Origin: Centropus unirufus
Taxonomy: Eukaryota; Chordata; Aves; Cuculiformes; Centropidae
Direction of reading: 5' to 3'
DNA: 64,000 nt
Assembly: GCA_013397695.1 (NCBI GenBank)
Contig: VYZI01000003.1
Location: forward strand, 5,200,338 to 5,264,337
In this document: in pieces, positions 26,761-39,334 of the stretch
Position numbering within the stretch: the stretch's first letter is position 1
Layout: the number at the start of each line of letters is the position of its first letter
The notes under the pieces: model-generated
The model's input: the letters and a program-made list of their open reading frames with translations, nothing else
Database searches by the model: none
Told to the model about the DNA's origin: nothing
Position numbers and translations under genes: made by a program

Positions 26761-27719
26761 GTGAATATGTTCAACACTGTTACTCATCCAAAAATCTCTG
26801 TAGAACAGTAGCATCTTAAACTACCAGGGCTACTTGCTCTGAGAACGAGGTTTGGAGACCTTTAGGATATTCTAGGGCTTTTCCCCCCTCTAAGTCATTA
26901 TTTTGTAATATTATTAAAGCTTGGTTTTGTTCCAAAAGCCAATATTGTTTCTGGTTTATTCCCCAAACTACCCCTCCTCTCAAACCTTCTGTGTGCAAAT
27001 ACTCTATCTATAAACCAGACCTTTTTCTTAGTCACTTGTATAAATTAAAGAAAGATGTGGACTAAGTGGAAAGAGTCCAGATATCGTCAGTGAGAGTGAT
27101 TGCAGATCACAAAAACACAGCCTTGTTCAGTCAAGAAAAGAGACCATCAACATTTCAGGTACATAAAAGGCTGTTGAAAGAGCCTATTTTTCATGGCTAG
27201 GGTAGATAAAATAAGAATTGCAGGAAGCAAGATTCACTTTTGCTGTAAGGGACAACTCCCTCCAAGTAGGGTAGCAGATTGCTGGGGGAATTCTTAGAGT
27301 CTCCTTTTTGGAGATCCTTAAGAGATTTATCAAACAGATTAGGCTAATTTGCTTTGGAATCAAAGTCCTTTCCAGTGTGATTTTTCCAGGAATGTATGAA
27401 ATCAGGAGTAACTGCATAGTACATCTGCAACATCCCTAGAGAAGGTAAAACCCCTTCTGTATTAACCACATAGTATTACTACAGGGATGTATCCGAGGCG
27501 AGAGTCATTGTACATAAATTAGTCTTGCACCAGTAACATCCAGATTTTAAAAAATCTAATTACAAGTCAATTCTGTTGTCTTCCATGAACACTGTATAGT
27601 CAGACTAGGGATGTGAATGTCATACAGTTTAATTTCTTCTTCAGTAAAGATACTGGTAATTTACTCAAACAGAATGATTATTGTGATGGTCAAAAGGTTG
27701 ATTATTGTTTTGAACAACT
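26761..27719. other. non-coding spacer between two CR1 fragments
   Basis: Open frames are 60-77 codons and lack motifs. No recognisable repeat or RNA is present between the plus-oriented and minus-oriented CR1 pieces. Confidence 0.55.
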
Positions 27720-28045
27720 CGTAGAACAGTGGAAGTTGGAAAGCAGCTCTGGTGATCATCTAGTCTGGCCTCACTGTGTAGAGCAAGCTCAGTGAGAGCA
27801 GGGTGCTCAGGTCCGTGTCCAGGCAGGTTTTGAATACCTACAAGATTCTTCAAAATATCCTCCACATTTTCTCTGTTCCTGTTTCAGGATGTGACTCTCG
27901 CAACCAAAAACTCTCTTAGGTTTGAACAGAATATTTCCATTTGTGCCCATTGACTCTTGTTCCGTCAGTGGGCACCATAGAGAAAGGCCAGGATCTATCT
28001 TCTTTAATCTGCTCATTGGGTATTTACACACTTTGGAAAGTTTCA
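27720..28045 (-). mobile_element. CR1 LINE 3' fragment, minus strand
   Basis: Read on the plus strand, the order is the reverse of a CR1 3' end. GATCATCTAGTCTGGCCTC comes first, then GCTCAGGTCCGTGTCCAGGC, GGTTTTGAATACC, TTTGTGCCCATTGACTCTTG, GTGGGCACCA and GGGTATTTACACA. These match the CR1 phrases for GTGCCCATTGCCTCTTGTCC and GGTATTTATACAC. The element therefore runs leftwards. A segment that in other copies reads as CTGGGCAACCTGTTCCAG is missing or eroded around 27850-27900. The short frames at 27613-28046 are antisense readings of it. It is 5'-truncated and dead. Confidence 0.88.
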
Positions 28046-29244
28046 TACCATATATATGAGAAAAATGATCATCTCACCACTTCAAAGACAGAAATGGTGA
28101 GCGCTGCAGGCTAACAGTCATCATTTACGTGAAGTTCAGGGCCTGTAAGATGGAATCAGACCTTAAACCCGGCTTCTCCAGTGTAATTTCACTAATATTA
28201 TTGGTATCAGTTTCTCCAGTATAGGAAGTCGGGGAAATGTCTTTTTTTGAGTAAGCTGTGCAGGAAGTTCCGTTTTGTCTTCCTTTCCAAATTACTCAAT
28301 GGCTGCCTGCAAGAGCTTTGTGCCACAGGGCTGTGAAAAAGTTGTCTGGTTTTGTGAAGTGTCTTATGCCAAGTGCAAGGTCTAATGCAGGAGAGCTACA
28401 TACATTTAGACCCCAAACCATTCTACATTTCTTAGTCCTCCAGACATAACCCTAAAGGCTTTTACAGTATGTCCTGCTGGGACAAACATCTGCATATGAA
28501 ATTATGCATACACATATTTTTGCTTATGAGTAGAAGTGTCTCAGCCTTTGCAAAATAACTAAATTTGTTGTTTCACTTATTCATGTGACAGGAAGTTCCA
28601 CAGGCTCATTTCTTCATACGTCAGGAGTATTTTGAATGTTAATACAATTGCGTTGAAATATCAGCTCTTGGATTTGGGTTTTATTTCCTCTTGTTTTTGG
28701 TGCTTGATGAAGAAGCTACTTTTCCTTTGCTCATATAAAATTCTTGCTGGGTCAAAAATCACCTAGTTTTCAGACTACATCAGCCTATCTGCCATAGAAA
28801 TGAGCCTCAGAAATGTGGATTTCATATTGCAGAAACAAAACCTCTATACTTCTTACTACGTCAGGTCCCAGCATTTCATGCTGTGATGGATGTTCCCTAC
28901 CAGTACTTACTAACATTCCAATTACTTACTGATAAATATGCTGTTCTGGTGATAAAAATCACAGCACCTCTCTCTTTTCCCTTCTTTCCAAACCAATGAA
29001 TAAACACACTAATTTTAACTTATTTTCAAAGGGTTATATTTTCTCCTTCTTCATGAAAGTTTATGGCTTTTTTCTTGATTTTAAGTATGTCTATTCTTTA
29101 AGTTCTTATGCGCAGTACTATTTGCTGAAACATATGGAACTGATGCCATTTTTATTTACTATAGATTAAACTTTCCATCCTATTATACTGAAGAGGTATA
29201 TGTAAGTGTTATTTGTGCTTGGAAACCCCTCTGTGCAGTTTACT
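28046..29244. other. non-coding stretch, no gene seen
   Basis: No supported gene or repeat is present. A phrase near 28590-28620 (GAAGTTCCACAGGCTCATT) vaguely recalls an old retroposon, but nothing adjacent confirms it. Confidence 0.55.
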
Positions 29245-29340
29245 AACTAATATACTCATTTTATGGCTTGGAAAACATATCCTTAGAAAGCCCGAGTGGC
29301 TTGCCCAATATCGTGCTGAGAAGCAGTGGCCCTGCAGCCC
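29245..29340 (-). mobile_element. MIR-type SINE relic, minus strand
   Basis: The plus strand reads like the reverse complement of the MIR core and tail. CTCATTTTATGGCTTGGAAA is followed by CCTTAGAAAG, GAGTGGCTTGCCCAATATC and AGCAGTGGC. The MIR equivalents are CCCATTTTACAGATGAGGAA, GAGAGGTTAAGTGACTTGCC and CAAGGTCACACAGC. Divergence is high, as expected of an insertion shared among amniotes. The tRNA-derived head is not identified. Such relics are sometimes retained as regulatory DNA, but nothing here shows that. Confidence 0.65.
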
Positions 29341-29344
29341 TGTT

Positions 29345-32300
29345 GAGTAGCTCTCCGTCATGAAAACCATCCTGTGGGACCCAGCAGAGCCTGGCTCCCT
29401 GCTCATTGTACATATAATATGCCACTCTTTACAATTATGTCAATAAATTTTCCAGACTTTCAAGTTACTTTGTTTTACTGGCTTTATTCACATTTGTCTC
29501 ATAATCACAATAACAGGACAGGTGTGCTGCTTTTCTCAGCAGTGATCCTGGTCCCCTGATGGAGCCAACTCCTCAGCCTTTGACCTCTGAGTTTATCCGC
29601 TCAGGAAACCAGTTTACTGCCTTGCAAAACAGCACACCCCTACGATTAGCACTTAATTACAGTGAAGCCAGTAGCAGCTCTGCTAAAGTTAAGTTGACTT
29701 TTTGTATATGGATCATATTTTTGCATGACTTTAAGATTTTGGCAATCGGGGTGCCTCATGTTGAGAGCCTATGGACAAATGCATTTTATTACCTGTTATA
29801 TGCATCTGTACATGTTAGCTACAGAAAAATCAGGACAGTGATTCAGTCAGTGCTCCTCACCTTGCTCTTTCTCCTTCTAACACTTCAAAACTTCTACAGG
29901 GCACCCCAGTTGATAATCCTATTTATGCACCATTCTGGCAGGCCTGTGTGTGTTTTAATCTATGAGCAGACAATTATCATCCCTTTACAAACCTAATGCA
30001 ACTCGCACGAATATTGCTATATGGGCCCTTAAAAAAACAAAATCTGCATCAGTCAGAACTTTGAATCAGATACCCTTTTATTGATCCAAGATCTTAGTGG
30101 AGATATAAGTATTACCAAGATAAAAATGAAATCTGCCAGAAATTCTAAGAGCAAGAATCTTAGTAACATTTAAAGTGTTTTGGAAATATCTAAACAACTC
30201 ATATAGAAAAGTTAAAAATCTACCCATGAGCATTGCAAATCCTTTTTCCCCACGTATTTCTGTTCTTCTGAAGGAACTTTGCAACATTATGAATTAACAT
30301 CTGACAAAAATATCTCAGGGGTAGCAATAAAATAATGATACCGTAGCCTCCAGTTTATATTACATTACCAAAAGTAATGAAAAAAAATATTGTTGCCCCA
30401 GAGACTTGGAACACATTCAGATACAATGGAGCTGGGTGTGACATGAGAAGATAGATAGATTAGACAGATAGGACTGAACCAGTTAAGAAACTTTTGGGTA
30501 TTCAGCTATCCAATGTAATATCCACTCTGCTGATTGAAGGTTCTACAACTCATAATGAGTTCATATCATAAGACTCATTCCATAGAATGATAACTTCATA
30601 AAAGTTATTCCATTCTGTGGTAATTTTAAAGGACAGATACTCAGTTGTTTTAAGTGTTTTTGAAGTGAACGGATAACATATCTGCATGTTTAGCAGATGT
30701 ATATCTTTCCCCAGAATGAAAGAATCTTGAATACAGAGTTATATCCCTCATAATCACTGCTCTCCTGTGGAACAGCAACAGTATTTTTTAATCATTGCTC
30801 CAGATTTCAGATACAGCCCATTCTGCCATCACTACAAGGTGAGTCAAGCTGTCTAATGGTTCTGTTATTTTTGTACTACCCAGGCATGTACAGAGAGTCT
30901 AGTAGTTCAGTATCAATTCATCTCTTGGCTGAGACATCAAACTAAGATTCTGACCACTTATTGTAATTAAAAATCCCCATAAGCTTTTCACAAAGCATAG
31001 GTGCTCACCACAGTGTCCTGACAAAATTCCAGCTTTGCATAATTATATTCTGCTTGTATATAATATAATTATATGAAATAATTATATTCTGCCTGAAATC
31101 CCCATGAAGTTTCATCTGGATGTAAGAACTCTCTCATTTCCAATCTCAAGCTGTTGTGCAATTCTGCTGTCTGCTTAGAAATGTGAATTGCAGACAGCTG
31201 ATGGGATTTTCTGTTTGTATCTTATTTCAATATACCCCTTTTTGAAATGTTTAAAACATCGTAAAATGGTTTAGTCAGAATCCCTTTTGTTGTTTACTGA
31301 AGAAAAACTGAAAAAGAAAGCTATGTTTTGAGAAAACCACAAATAGTTTTGAAATCTTTGCATATAGCTTTTTTATTCTTTTCACCAACTTTAATTTTTC
31401 CACAGAGACGAGTAGTGTAAATTTATATTTGTAGTTTGCATATCAGTATGCAGATTTTGACACTAGTATAGCACTGATCCTGCAGGATGTTTGTAGATGT
31501 TATAGCAATCTACCGTTTTATTTGCTCTGTCAGTTCAGTGCATGGCAGACAATAAGCTAAACTAATTTCATTTTACCTTTCTCCACACCATAGTTCTATT
31601 AGGCGAGGTTTCATATCATTAATGCAAATCCATGAAGGTCCAGTTAAAATGCCAAGTGAGCTCAAGTGAAATATTGCCATGTCATTTCTGGAAATGCCAA
31701 TACAATTTCAGGAAGCAACAAAGTAATACATGTGAGCCAAATTGAATTGAAACAAGAAGATCTTTGTGGGACTTTACCGTGTTTCTGCTATGGTATCAAA
31801 AGAAAAACAAAAGTGAAGTCAGTTAGGAGGGGAGGAATATAAGGCAGAAAGCTACACAAAATGGATCAATGCAAAAGAAAGCAGATGAGATCACAAGAGA
31901 AAAGTGTTATTGAAAGTTATACTAATATTCAAACTAAAACTTGGGTAAAATATCAGAAATCCAACTTGAGAGCTTACTTTACTTGTTGTTTTTGTATATA
32001 CATGAACACGACTGAACACAGTGGTTATCACCATCCTCTCTATTCATACAGTCCTCTCTACTCTCAGTCATATCCATTACTTCTGCAAGACATGGTCTCC
32101 AACACGAGTTTATTGCAAAATGTTTTAGAAGACCAGTCTTAAATGAGGATAACTACTAGAATAGATAGATTGATAATACAGCCTTGAGAGTGAAATTTGT
32201 AGGTAATGGTGCAGAACACATGAACCAAGAGATGTAATTCCAAGGTCAGGAGGATAGTATCTGTGACTTACAGGATAGAGTTGTTCCATCCTGAGGTCTG

Positions 32301-32599
32301 TAGCAGCCACCAGAATATCGAAGTGGTGGACAGGAAATGAGGTAATTACTAAGCATAGGATTAATTGCATGTGATGTAGGTGGCCAAGTCATTGTCTTCA
32401 TTGGGAAACACCATACAGAAGATAAAGAATTGCATAGCCACAACTTGACCTGGATAACCGTAGAAAAAATGCTTAGTTTCCTGGCCTTTGCAATAACATT
32501 ATTCATATGTGTAAAATGGACCCAGCTGGGGAGAAATGAGACTTTACCTACCCAGACATTCACTTAAGAAGCTGAGGTCATGAGTATCTAAACTTTCAG
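29345..32599. other. non-coding stretch, no gene seen
   Basis: The longest frame, 145 codons at 29559-29996 on the plus strand, has hydrophobic stretches near its middle and end but no recognisable family, splice context or conserved motif. I regard it as chance. A GATA-type tetranucleotide stretch lies at 30449-30471. An imperfect inverted repeat of about 17 bp lies at 30580-30620. A 16-base direct repeat with 39-base period lies at 31041-31095. Confidence 0.6.
31041..31095. repeat. 16-base direct repeat, 39-base period, AT-rich
   Basis: AATTATATTCTGCTTG at 31041-31056 recurs as AATTATATTCTGCCTG at 31080-31095, with one difference. The spacer is TA-rich and partly palindromic. Local duplication by slippage is the likely origin. 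Confidence 0.8.
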
Positions 32600-32700
32600 A
32601 CTCTCATAAATGTTCATTTGTCCTCACAGCACCTATGAAGTAGGGAAGAGCTATTTATTTCATTAATCATGAGTCATCAATGCATAGGGATTTAAAGAAA
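32600..32700 (-). mobile_element. possible MIR-type SINE relic, minus strand
   Basis: GTCCTCACAGCACCTATGAA is followed by GTAGGGAAGAG and a TATTTATTTCATTAATCATG stretch. The order resembles the reversed MIR phrases CTCACAACAACCCTATGAG, GTAGG and TATTATTATCCCCATTTTAC. The downstream part (GATTTAAAGAAATATTTCC) fits only loosely. This is a weak call that needs a profile search. Confidence 0.35.
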
Positions 32701-32990
32701 TATTTCCATACATATGCATATGTAAAAAGATACAATTATTAGAATTTTCAAACAAACACCACTGCATAACTCCCACTGCTTTCAGTGTGTAATTCCCACA
32801 GATTATTGCACTGTAGTTCTACCAAATTAGTATGTAAAACTTTTGGCTACTATTAGAGATTCCAAAAGTAGCTCTGAATTCTCCATAGTAGCTATAGCAA
32901 TGAACATCACATCCTTTCATTTCTCACTCCCTGCTCACTCCTGGAGTACAATCTGTTGAGTTGAAAAGATGTTGTCATGGACATAGGCCA
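32701..32990. other. non-coding spacer, nothing recognised
   Basis: No gene is seen. A phrase at about 32767-32790 (AACTCCCACTGCTTTCAGTG) weakly resembles an old reptile and bird repeat containing CTCCCATTGACTTCA, but is too short to call. Confidence 0.5.
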
Positions 32991-33490
32991 GATCACAGAA
33001 TTACTAGGTTGGAAAAGACCTCTGAGATCATCAAGTCCAACTGTACCTATCTACCATTAAACCATATCCTTAAGAACCTCATCTACTCATCTTTTAAATA
33101 CATCCAGAGATGGAGATTCCACGACCTCCCTGGGCAGCCTGTTCCCGCAACAGATGACCCTTTCAGAGAAAGACTTCTTTCTAATCTCCAACCTGAACCT
33201 TCCCTGGCACAGCTTGAGGCCATTCCTCTTTGTCCTATTGCCTGTCACTTGGGAGAATAGACCAGCACCCACCTCTCTACAATCTCCATTCAGGTTCAGG
33301 TAGTTGTAGAGAGTGATAAGGCTCCCCTTAGTCTCCTCTTCTCCAGGTTAAACAGCCCCAGCTCCCTCAGCTACTCCTCATAAGACTTATTCCCCAGCCC
33401 CTTCACGAGCTTTGTTGTTCTCAATGGCCTTGTAGTGAGGGGCCCAGAACTGAACACAGTGTTCGAGGTGCAGATGGGAGCTGCCTCTGA
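32991..33490 (-). mobile_element. CR1 LINE 3' end, minus strand, best preserved copy
   Basis: This is the clearest repeat. Plus-strand text is the reverse of a CR1 3' end. GATCACAGAATTACTAGG is the eroded terminal octamer region. It is followed by TTGGAAAAGACCTCTGAGAT, CATCAAGTCCAACTG, CCACGACCTCCCTGGGCAGC, CACAGCTTGAGGCCATTCCT, CTTGTAGTGAGGGGCCCAGA and ACTGAACACAGTGTTCGAGG. The element begins 5'-truncated near 33490 and ends at 32991. Near 33420 the text passes from GAGCTTTGTTGTTCTC straight to AATGGCCTTGTAGTG. From memory, CR1 has a further two to three dozen bases there, including TGGACACGCTCCAGCACCTC, so an internal deletion is likely. The frames at 32961-33272 and 33371-33587 are shadows of the repeat. 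No complete reverse transcriptase is present. Confidence 0.96.
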
Positions 33491-36400
33491 GCACGCTACT
33501 GAGCAAAGTGTACTCAGGTGTAAATTTCCTTTGCAATGTATAACAATTTTCAAGAGACTGTCTCATGGCCAAAGTAGTATTTTGCAACTTGGACTATTCT
33601 GATTTAATTCTTGACTTACTCCCTGCAACATGTTTGAGCAGGCCAGTTACCCCAAAGTAGATTTAAATATTGTCAAGCAAAACAGCTCAGTAGCTATGAA
33701 ATGTGGCTTCAAATCTCCATCCCAAACTCAAGCATTTAGGTACTCTACCCAATGCCTAGCAAGAGGATGAGATCAACAACCAGCAGTTTGTGATCTGTGT
33801 GTGGTAGCCACATGAAGAAATGAGTTAACTCTTGGGAGTGCTATCAATCCTTGGGCCATGTGGCAGAGGTGGTCACCATTCCACTCTGCAGACATCTATT
33901 AATGCTCTGCTCTGAGGCCCCTTTAGGTCCTGTGCAACTTCTCTTTGGCCATAATACATAATTAGGTTAATATGATGGATTGTGACTCAGGCTATTAGAT
34001 GATAAGTGAGGGTTACGTACCGAAGTAGTTCTTTAATGGCACATGACTGGGTACACATGGGGCATGAAAGCTCATGGGGAAAAAAAGCTTACTCTAGGCA
34101 GGCTAGACCAGAAGGCACCATGACATGTGCACTCATGTCCACATCTATTAATGGCAGCAGTCCCTCGAGTGAACTATTCTCAAAACCAAATTCAGGCTCT
34201 GTTTCAGAGAGGACTACTTCATTCCAACAGAAAGCATAAGTTTGGACTAGCTTTTTTGTAAAATAGATAGCCTAGAAGAAAGGCCCAAGAATAAAAATTG
34301 GAAATAGATTATTTCACTATGTAGACACATTTTTCTTTCACATTCCAGACAATTGTGTAAATTTCAGCAAGTAAAAAAGTATAAATATATATACGCTATC
34401 AGCTAGATAAGCTTTTCCTCATTTCATGATGTGTCCTAATCATATTCAGTTATGAGGTCGCTTTTTTGCCTCTCACTAGCCCTTTTAATAGCTGTTTCTT
34501 TTTACTTATTTGAGCAAACTTTACAATAAGAGCTGGGATTATCCTCTGTTTAAAAAAAAAGTGTCTTCTAGCAATTATGACATGGTAGCTATGACCTCAC
34601 AGTCTATGAAGCTCTGGGAGGGGAAGAGGCTTTGTGTACTATTTTCAAGATATCTTAAACATATACTTAAGGAAAATAAACAACGCACTTATCAAAAGAC
34701 TCAAATTTTTTACATAGGGATCTGCACCTGCCGTGAAAATTTGTAGGAAACTGAAGCTCAAGATCTGTTGAAATCTAGTGAGAGACAGGAGATTAGAAAC
34801 CCCTCATATACATAGGTAACCTGAATTATTCTTTCTTAAATCTCACTTGAATGTTCAAGCACGTAAAAAAAATCTGTTGCTCTCAGATTGGAATCAGACC
34901 CACGCAAGCATATGAAATAGGCTGTTTCACACTGAATTACTCATTTTGAGGTTGGTTTTTTTTTTCCCATTTTACCTTATTGCTGCGGGCCTGATGATAC
35001 ACTACCTCATGGAGCTCTTCTTTTCTGATTTTTACTGATGTAGCTTTTCTTTTTAATAATTCACATATCTCCACTTGTGACTTTCATGCACTGATATCAG
35101 ATTTTTTTCCAAAACTTCCCCAGCTTTCTCCCTCATATACAGCTACATTTGTGCATTCTATGTCATCTTTAACAGTCCCACATAAAGCTTAGACAACATC
35201 CATCAGCTATATGTCAAATATGCAGCAGGCTTAATAAAACATAGCATTTTGGTGCTGTATAAATGACATTTCTAAGATAATATAAAGGGAGATAAATATT
35301 GCCTAATGGCAATCCTGGAAGTATGCAAATGAAAAATTTAGTTTAGAGATATGCATGGTTGCAGAACATTACAACTACTACTCGTCACGAAAAGAAAAAT
35401 CTTTAACTTTTGAATGTAAGTATTCAAATCAGACAGTTTCAATTTATGCACCCCATCAAGAAGTAATGAAATGTTATATGGCCATAGTATAAAAAAATGA
35501 GCAACAGCACCTACCAGCTAGTCCTCATGACAAACTGCACAAAAATCCACAAAAAAAAATCTTTGCTCATTAAGTTATTAACAGAATTTATTAAGTAAAT
35601 ATTTATGAATAATGAATAAATTAAAAAAGCCAAAAGCAGCTCGTGGAAATCTAACAAATAGAAGAGATTAAATTTGTTCAAGTAAATTATTCACTGTGAA
35701 TTATCTGAGCAGGTCTACTGTTAAAATATACCACATATTTCTCAGAGCATATGTGACTGACAACAAAACAGTCTAGAACAGATAGAAATGTGTCTGTATC
35801 TATGCAGAATTTTACAAGCAGTCTAGTTTGAATGAAAGAGGGAAGGTCCCCCATTTCCACAGCAGAAACTTTCATGACTAATACTAGAAGAAATAGATGA
35901 TATAGAAGAACAGTAAATCAATAAACTTCAGATAAAATATTTTTGGATGTTGTCATTCAGAGACAAATTCCTATTCGCAAAAGGCAAACCATTAGAGGAA
36001 AGTTTAAGTAAGTGAATTTTATTTGTTAAGAGAAAAATAAATTTGAGTGAAACCACTTTGATCTAATCCATCCTGATACATAACAATATCTGATTATTTA
36101 AATCTTTTTGATGTGTAACTAGTAAGAGATGGATGGTTCAAGGAGGACCACTCATGGCATAAAGGTTGCAGATTAACCTCCTTTCTCAGTCTTAAATGTG
36201 ATTTACCTCTCACTTAGTACAGATCTGTACTGGTGGAAGAGAGGGCAAAGGACATGCACTGCAACTGTGTTAAATAGTTCTGTAAGAAATCTAAGCATTT
36301 ACACTCAAAATTGTGACTCTGAAATCACCTATTACGTAGTCCAAAAATCATGTAAGATCACTAATTGCTTTTTTGTGTGTGTGTTTCTCCAGCCGTTCAC

Positions 36401-36869
36401 CTTGTGAACCACAAACTCTTCACCTTGAGAGAAATTAACAACTTAGTATTTAACCCTTGTTTAAGTATTTAACTCTGGTTTAAGTCAAGCCATGATCCAA
36501 AATCAGGCATTCTTCAGTTTGCCCAGCCCAATGCCAGTTCCCTGGGAAGATGCTATCAAAGCATGTTTAACACATACCAGCTGTATTAGGGTCTGCATCT
36601 GAAGCCTGGCCTGCCTCTGCTGCTGGGATAGTAACAAACTCTAGTTTGTTTCATTTCCACCAAAACCTGCTTACTAGAAACACTACTGGAAGAGGTCAGC
36701 TGCTTTCTAGAAAGTCTCAGGCATGTAATGATGTTCCCTCTTCCCTTCTGTTTTTCTAGACCCATAAATCTTGTGCTGGTTTCTACACTGAGGAACAGAT
36801 TCCATGAAAGCTGCAAAGATTCTTCCTCCCAAGACTGGAACAGTGGGTTCCCTTTCAAATGCTGAAGTG
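33491..36869. other. AT-rich non-coding stretch, no gene seen
   Basis: Frames are at most about 114 codons, without motifs. Short A and T runs occur at several places, for example 35551-35560. No interspersed repeat is recognised between the CR1 copy and the SINE-like relic. Confidence 0.6.
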
Positions 36870-36965
36870 TTGGATTTGAACTCCTCCCAGGCAGAAATAA
36901 GTATTGTATCAGACCTGCCCATGAAATCATGGGGGAGTGATCTAACTACCAGACCCTAAGCCCTG
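36870..36965 (-). mobile_element. possible tRNA-derived SINE head, minus strand
   Basis: On the minus strand, AGTTCAAATCC (36872-36882 reversed) fits an RNA polymerase III B box after CpG decay. About 58 bases upstream on that strand lies TGGTAGTTAGA (36941-36951 reversed), a partial A box. The sequence between, including GTTAGATCACTC, resembles from memory amniote SINEs with GTGGTTAGAGCACTC heads. The box spacing is longer than in a tRNA and one A-box position is off, so a functional tRNA is excluded. A SINE relic is plausible but unproven. The 114-codon frame across it has no family match. Confidence 0.35.
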
Positions 36966-39334
36966 AAAAAGAAATATTTATCTTCTTTAATTTGATGTGG
37001 TAGGAAGAAGTGGAAGGGTGTATTATATGAACTGCTTTCTTGATTTATTGCAGAAACAGAACACTCAGTTCCAGTATCATTAGTTAGTCTCCACTGGACT
37101 ATGAAATTGTAGCAGTTACATTAATTAATGTTGGATAAAAGGCAACTAGACAAAAGAAGGGAACTGAGAAAGCAATTGGAAAATCACTCTGCTTTCATTC
37201 TGGTGTCAATGTGAAACAAACAAAGCACATCCCCTTCAGTATCCACTCGCAGCCTCACCAGTTTGCTCGTTCTGTTCCTCAGCTGAGCACACACATGAGC
37301 CCAACAAGGAAGTCTAAGATTAGCAGCTTGTTAACGTGAGCAATTCCACCAAGGCCACGAGTGAGGTAAAGCAGTAATAAGCATTCCTAAATTTAGCAGC
37401 TCACAGTGATTCAAATCTGGTGCAATGAGGAAAAGAGTCATCACTGTGTCCTGATGTGAGATCCTGCAGCATACAGCTACTCACAGGAGAAATTCTACTA
37501 TCAGGCTTGTATTAGGAGAATTGAATCGCCTACATATCTCCTCCCAGTTTTGTAGTCTTTACTAACACTTCTCCCCATAGCATATGCTGTTGCTTGTAGT
37601 GCATGCCTCTCTATATAGTTAAGAACAGCTGGTGACCAGTTGATGGCTGCAGATAATTAGCTTTTAATTCTTGCCAGTTATGTTTTCACCTGTTGTACTC
37701 ACAAATCCTTTCATTGTGTCAATTTCGGTTACTGCATATGGGTCATTTTCTACAAAAACAGAGAATGGTAAAATGCCTTCTATTAGAATTTTAGCTCTTT
37801 GTGCAACAACTCTCCAGAAACAGTTCAACTTGTTCAACAATTCAACTTGTGCTAAGATATAAAGACAGGAATATGTGTATAAATGAATTGAGAACAACTT
37901 GGAGAAAATTCACATACTGCATAAAAAAAAAGTTTGCATCAAAAAGAAAGCCTTGAGCACCTATTTTAAAAACAGTTATTTTTTATTACTTTTGTACAAT
38001 TCTGTATCTACATAAGAGAGGAATAATATTTTCTATTTTCTTACTGGATTTAGCAGCTAAGAATGAAACATATTTGCCATGGGTTCACAGGGGTTAGAAA
38101 AATTATTTTCAGTGACTAGGAATACTATGATACCTCTTCAGCGCCTATCAGTGAAGAACAATTAGGGCCTGTTTGCACACTATGTCAGTGAATTTAGCCA
38201 CCTGAAAAGATCACATGTAGAAAATTTGCATATACAAAACTATAAAAGGATAAACACTGTGCAATTGAACATGGGTATCAATTAATCATAGTCACGGACA
38301 GAGTGAGATTTTAGCTGAAGATTCTGTAATGCACTCACAGCTTATTGGATACTGAAAAGCCTATTGGTGGGAATTCTCACTTGGAGCAATAGGACAGCAA
38401 TAGGACCAGAAACATGAGATTTCCAATATTTGAACTAAGCATTCATACTTGAAGCAGAATTTAAGAATAAACATTAACAAAGTCAAATTGTCATTGACTC
38501 TGCTAAGCTGAGTCATTATTAACAATGTTTTCTATGTTTTTTGAGATGCTAAAATAGCAGCTTACTATTTTCTTTTTTCTTTTTTTTTATTTCTTGCTTG
38601 AATAATCACAGAAGGACACACAGCATTCAATTTTTATCATAAGCCAAACACACAAAAATCATAGCTGACCTGGGCAGATTTATTCTTTCTTTCTAGAGGG
38701 AGAAAATGCAACCACCGTCAATGAAGACAAGTCCTTACACAGGGATCCTGGGGGTGCTCAAAAGAGGGGAAAAGTGGTTTTCCAGTAAATGCATGACTTA
38801 CTCGGAATAGAAGCAGCAAAGCATGTATAAAACTAGAGTGTATCCTCACTGGGCTTGAACAAGAGGCCTGCAAAATATTTTTTTTTTTACTGCTCAGAAA
38901 AAAGGATGCATCTGTTGTCTGCTGCTGGGACTCCTGTCTGGAATACTGCTGAGAATCCCGGAGAAGCAAAGAAGCTATCAGGAAGTTATGCTGATTGCCT
39001 CAGTGACTGAGAGGCAACAGCGGTTCTCCTGGGTTTTTAAGCCTACTTTCTATATCGTCACATCAGTTCAGGCTTCTGTTGAATCTCAACTCTCTCAAGT
39101 GTTGTTCTGAAACTTGGTCAGATCTGACTGAATATAAATGACTCCGTGTGAGAGCATGGGATTAGCTCAACTACATGTTCCATACGTGTTCCTAGAGTGA
39201 ATTTCTTCAGCTCCTGTCTTAAACCAGATGTCTCATATTCCTACAAAGGTCAAGGATATGTCCTCACACTTTACCCAATGCTGATTCTCCTCCATGTCTG
39301 CCCTTTATTTCTAAGGCAATCTTCAATAATGTGC
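36966..39334. other. non-coding stretch, no gene seen
   Basis: No exon-like open frame is present; the longest is 83 codons on the minus strand at 38718-38969, spanning a T-run. Nothing resembles a repeat family. T-rich runs lie at 38573-38590 and 38878-38888. Confidence 0.6.

Noticed and set aside
28580..28630. Old retroposon phrase GAAGTTCCACAGGCTCATT
   Set aside because: No ordered neighbouring matches.
29559..29996. 145-codon plus frame with hydrophobic segments as a membrane protein
   Set aside because: Hydrophobic stretches arise from T-rich codons. There is no family resemblance or supporting context.
32765..32815. Old reptile/bird repeat (CTCCCACTGCTTTCAGTG)
   Set aside because: Too short and diverged to separate from chance.
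32961..33272. Opposing frames (99 and 61 codons) as genes
   Set aside because: Both lie within the CR1 fragment and are readings of the repeat.
36870..36965. Functional tRNA gene
   Set aside because: Box spacing is too long, the A box is imperfect and no cloverleaf can be drawn. At most a SINE relic.
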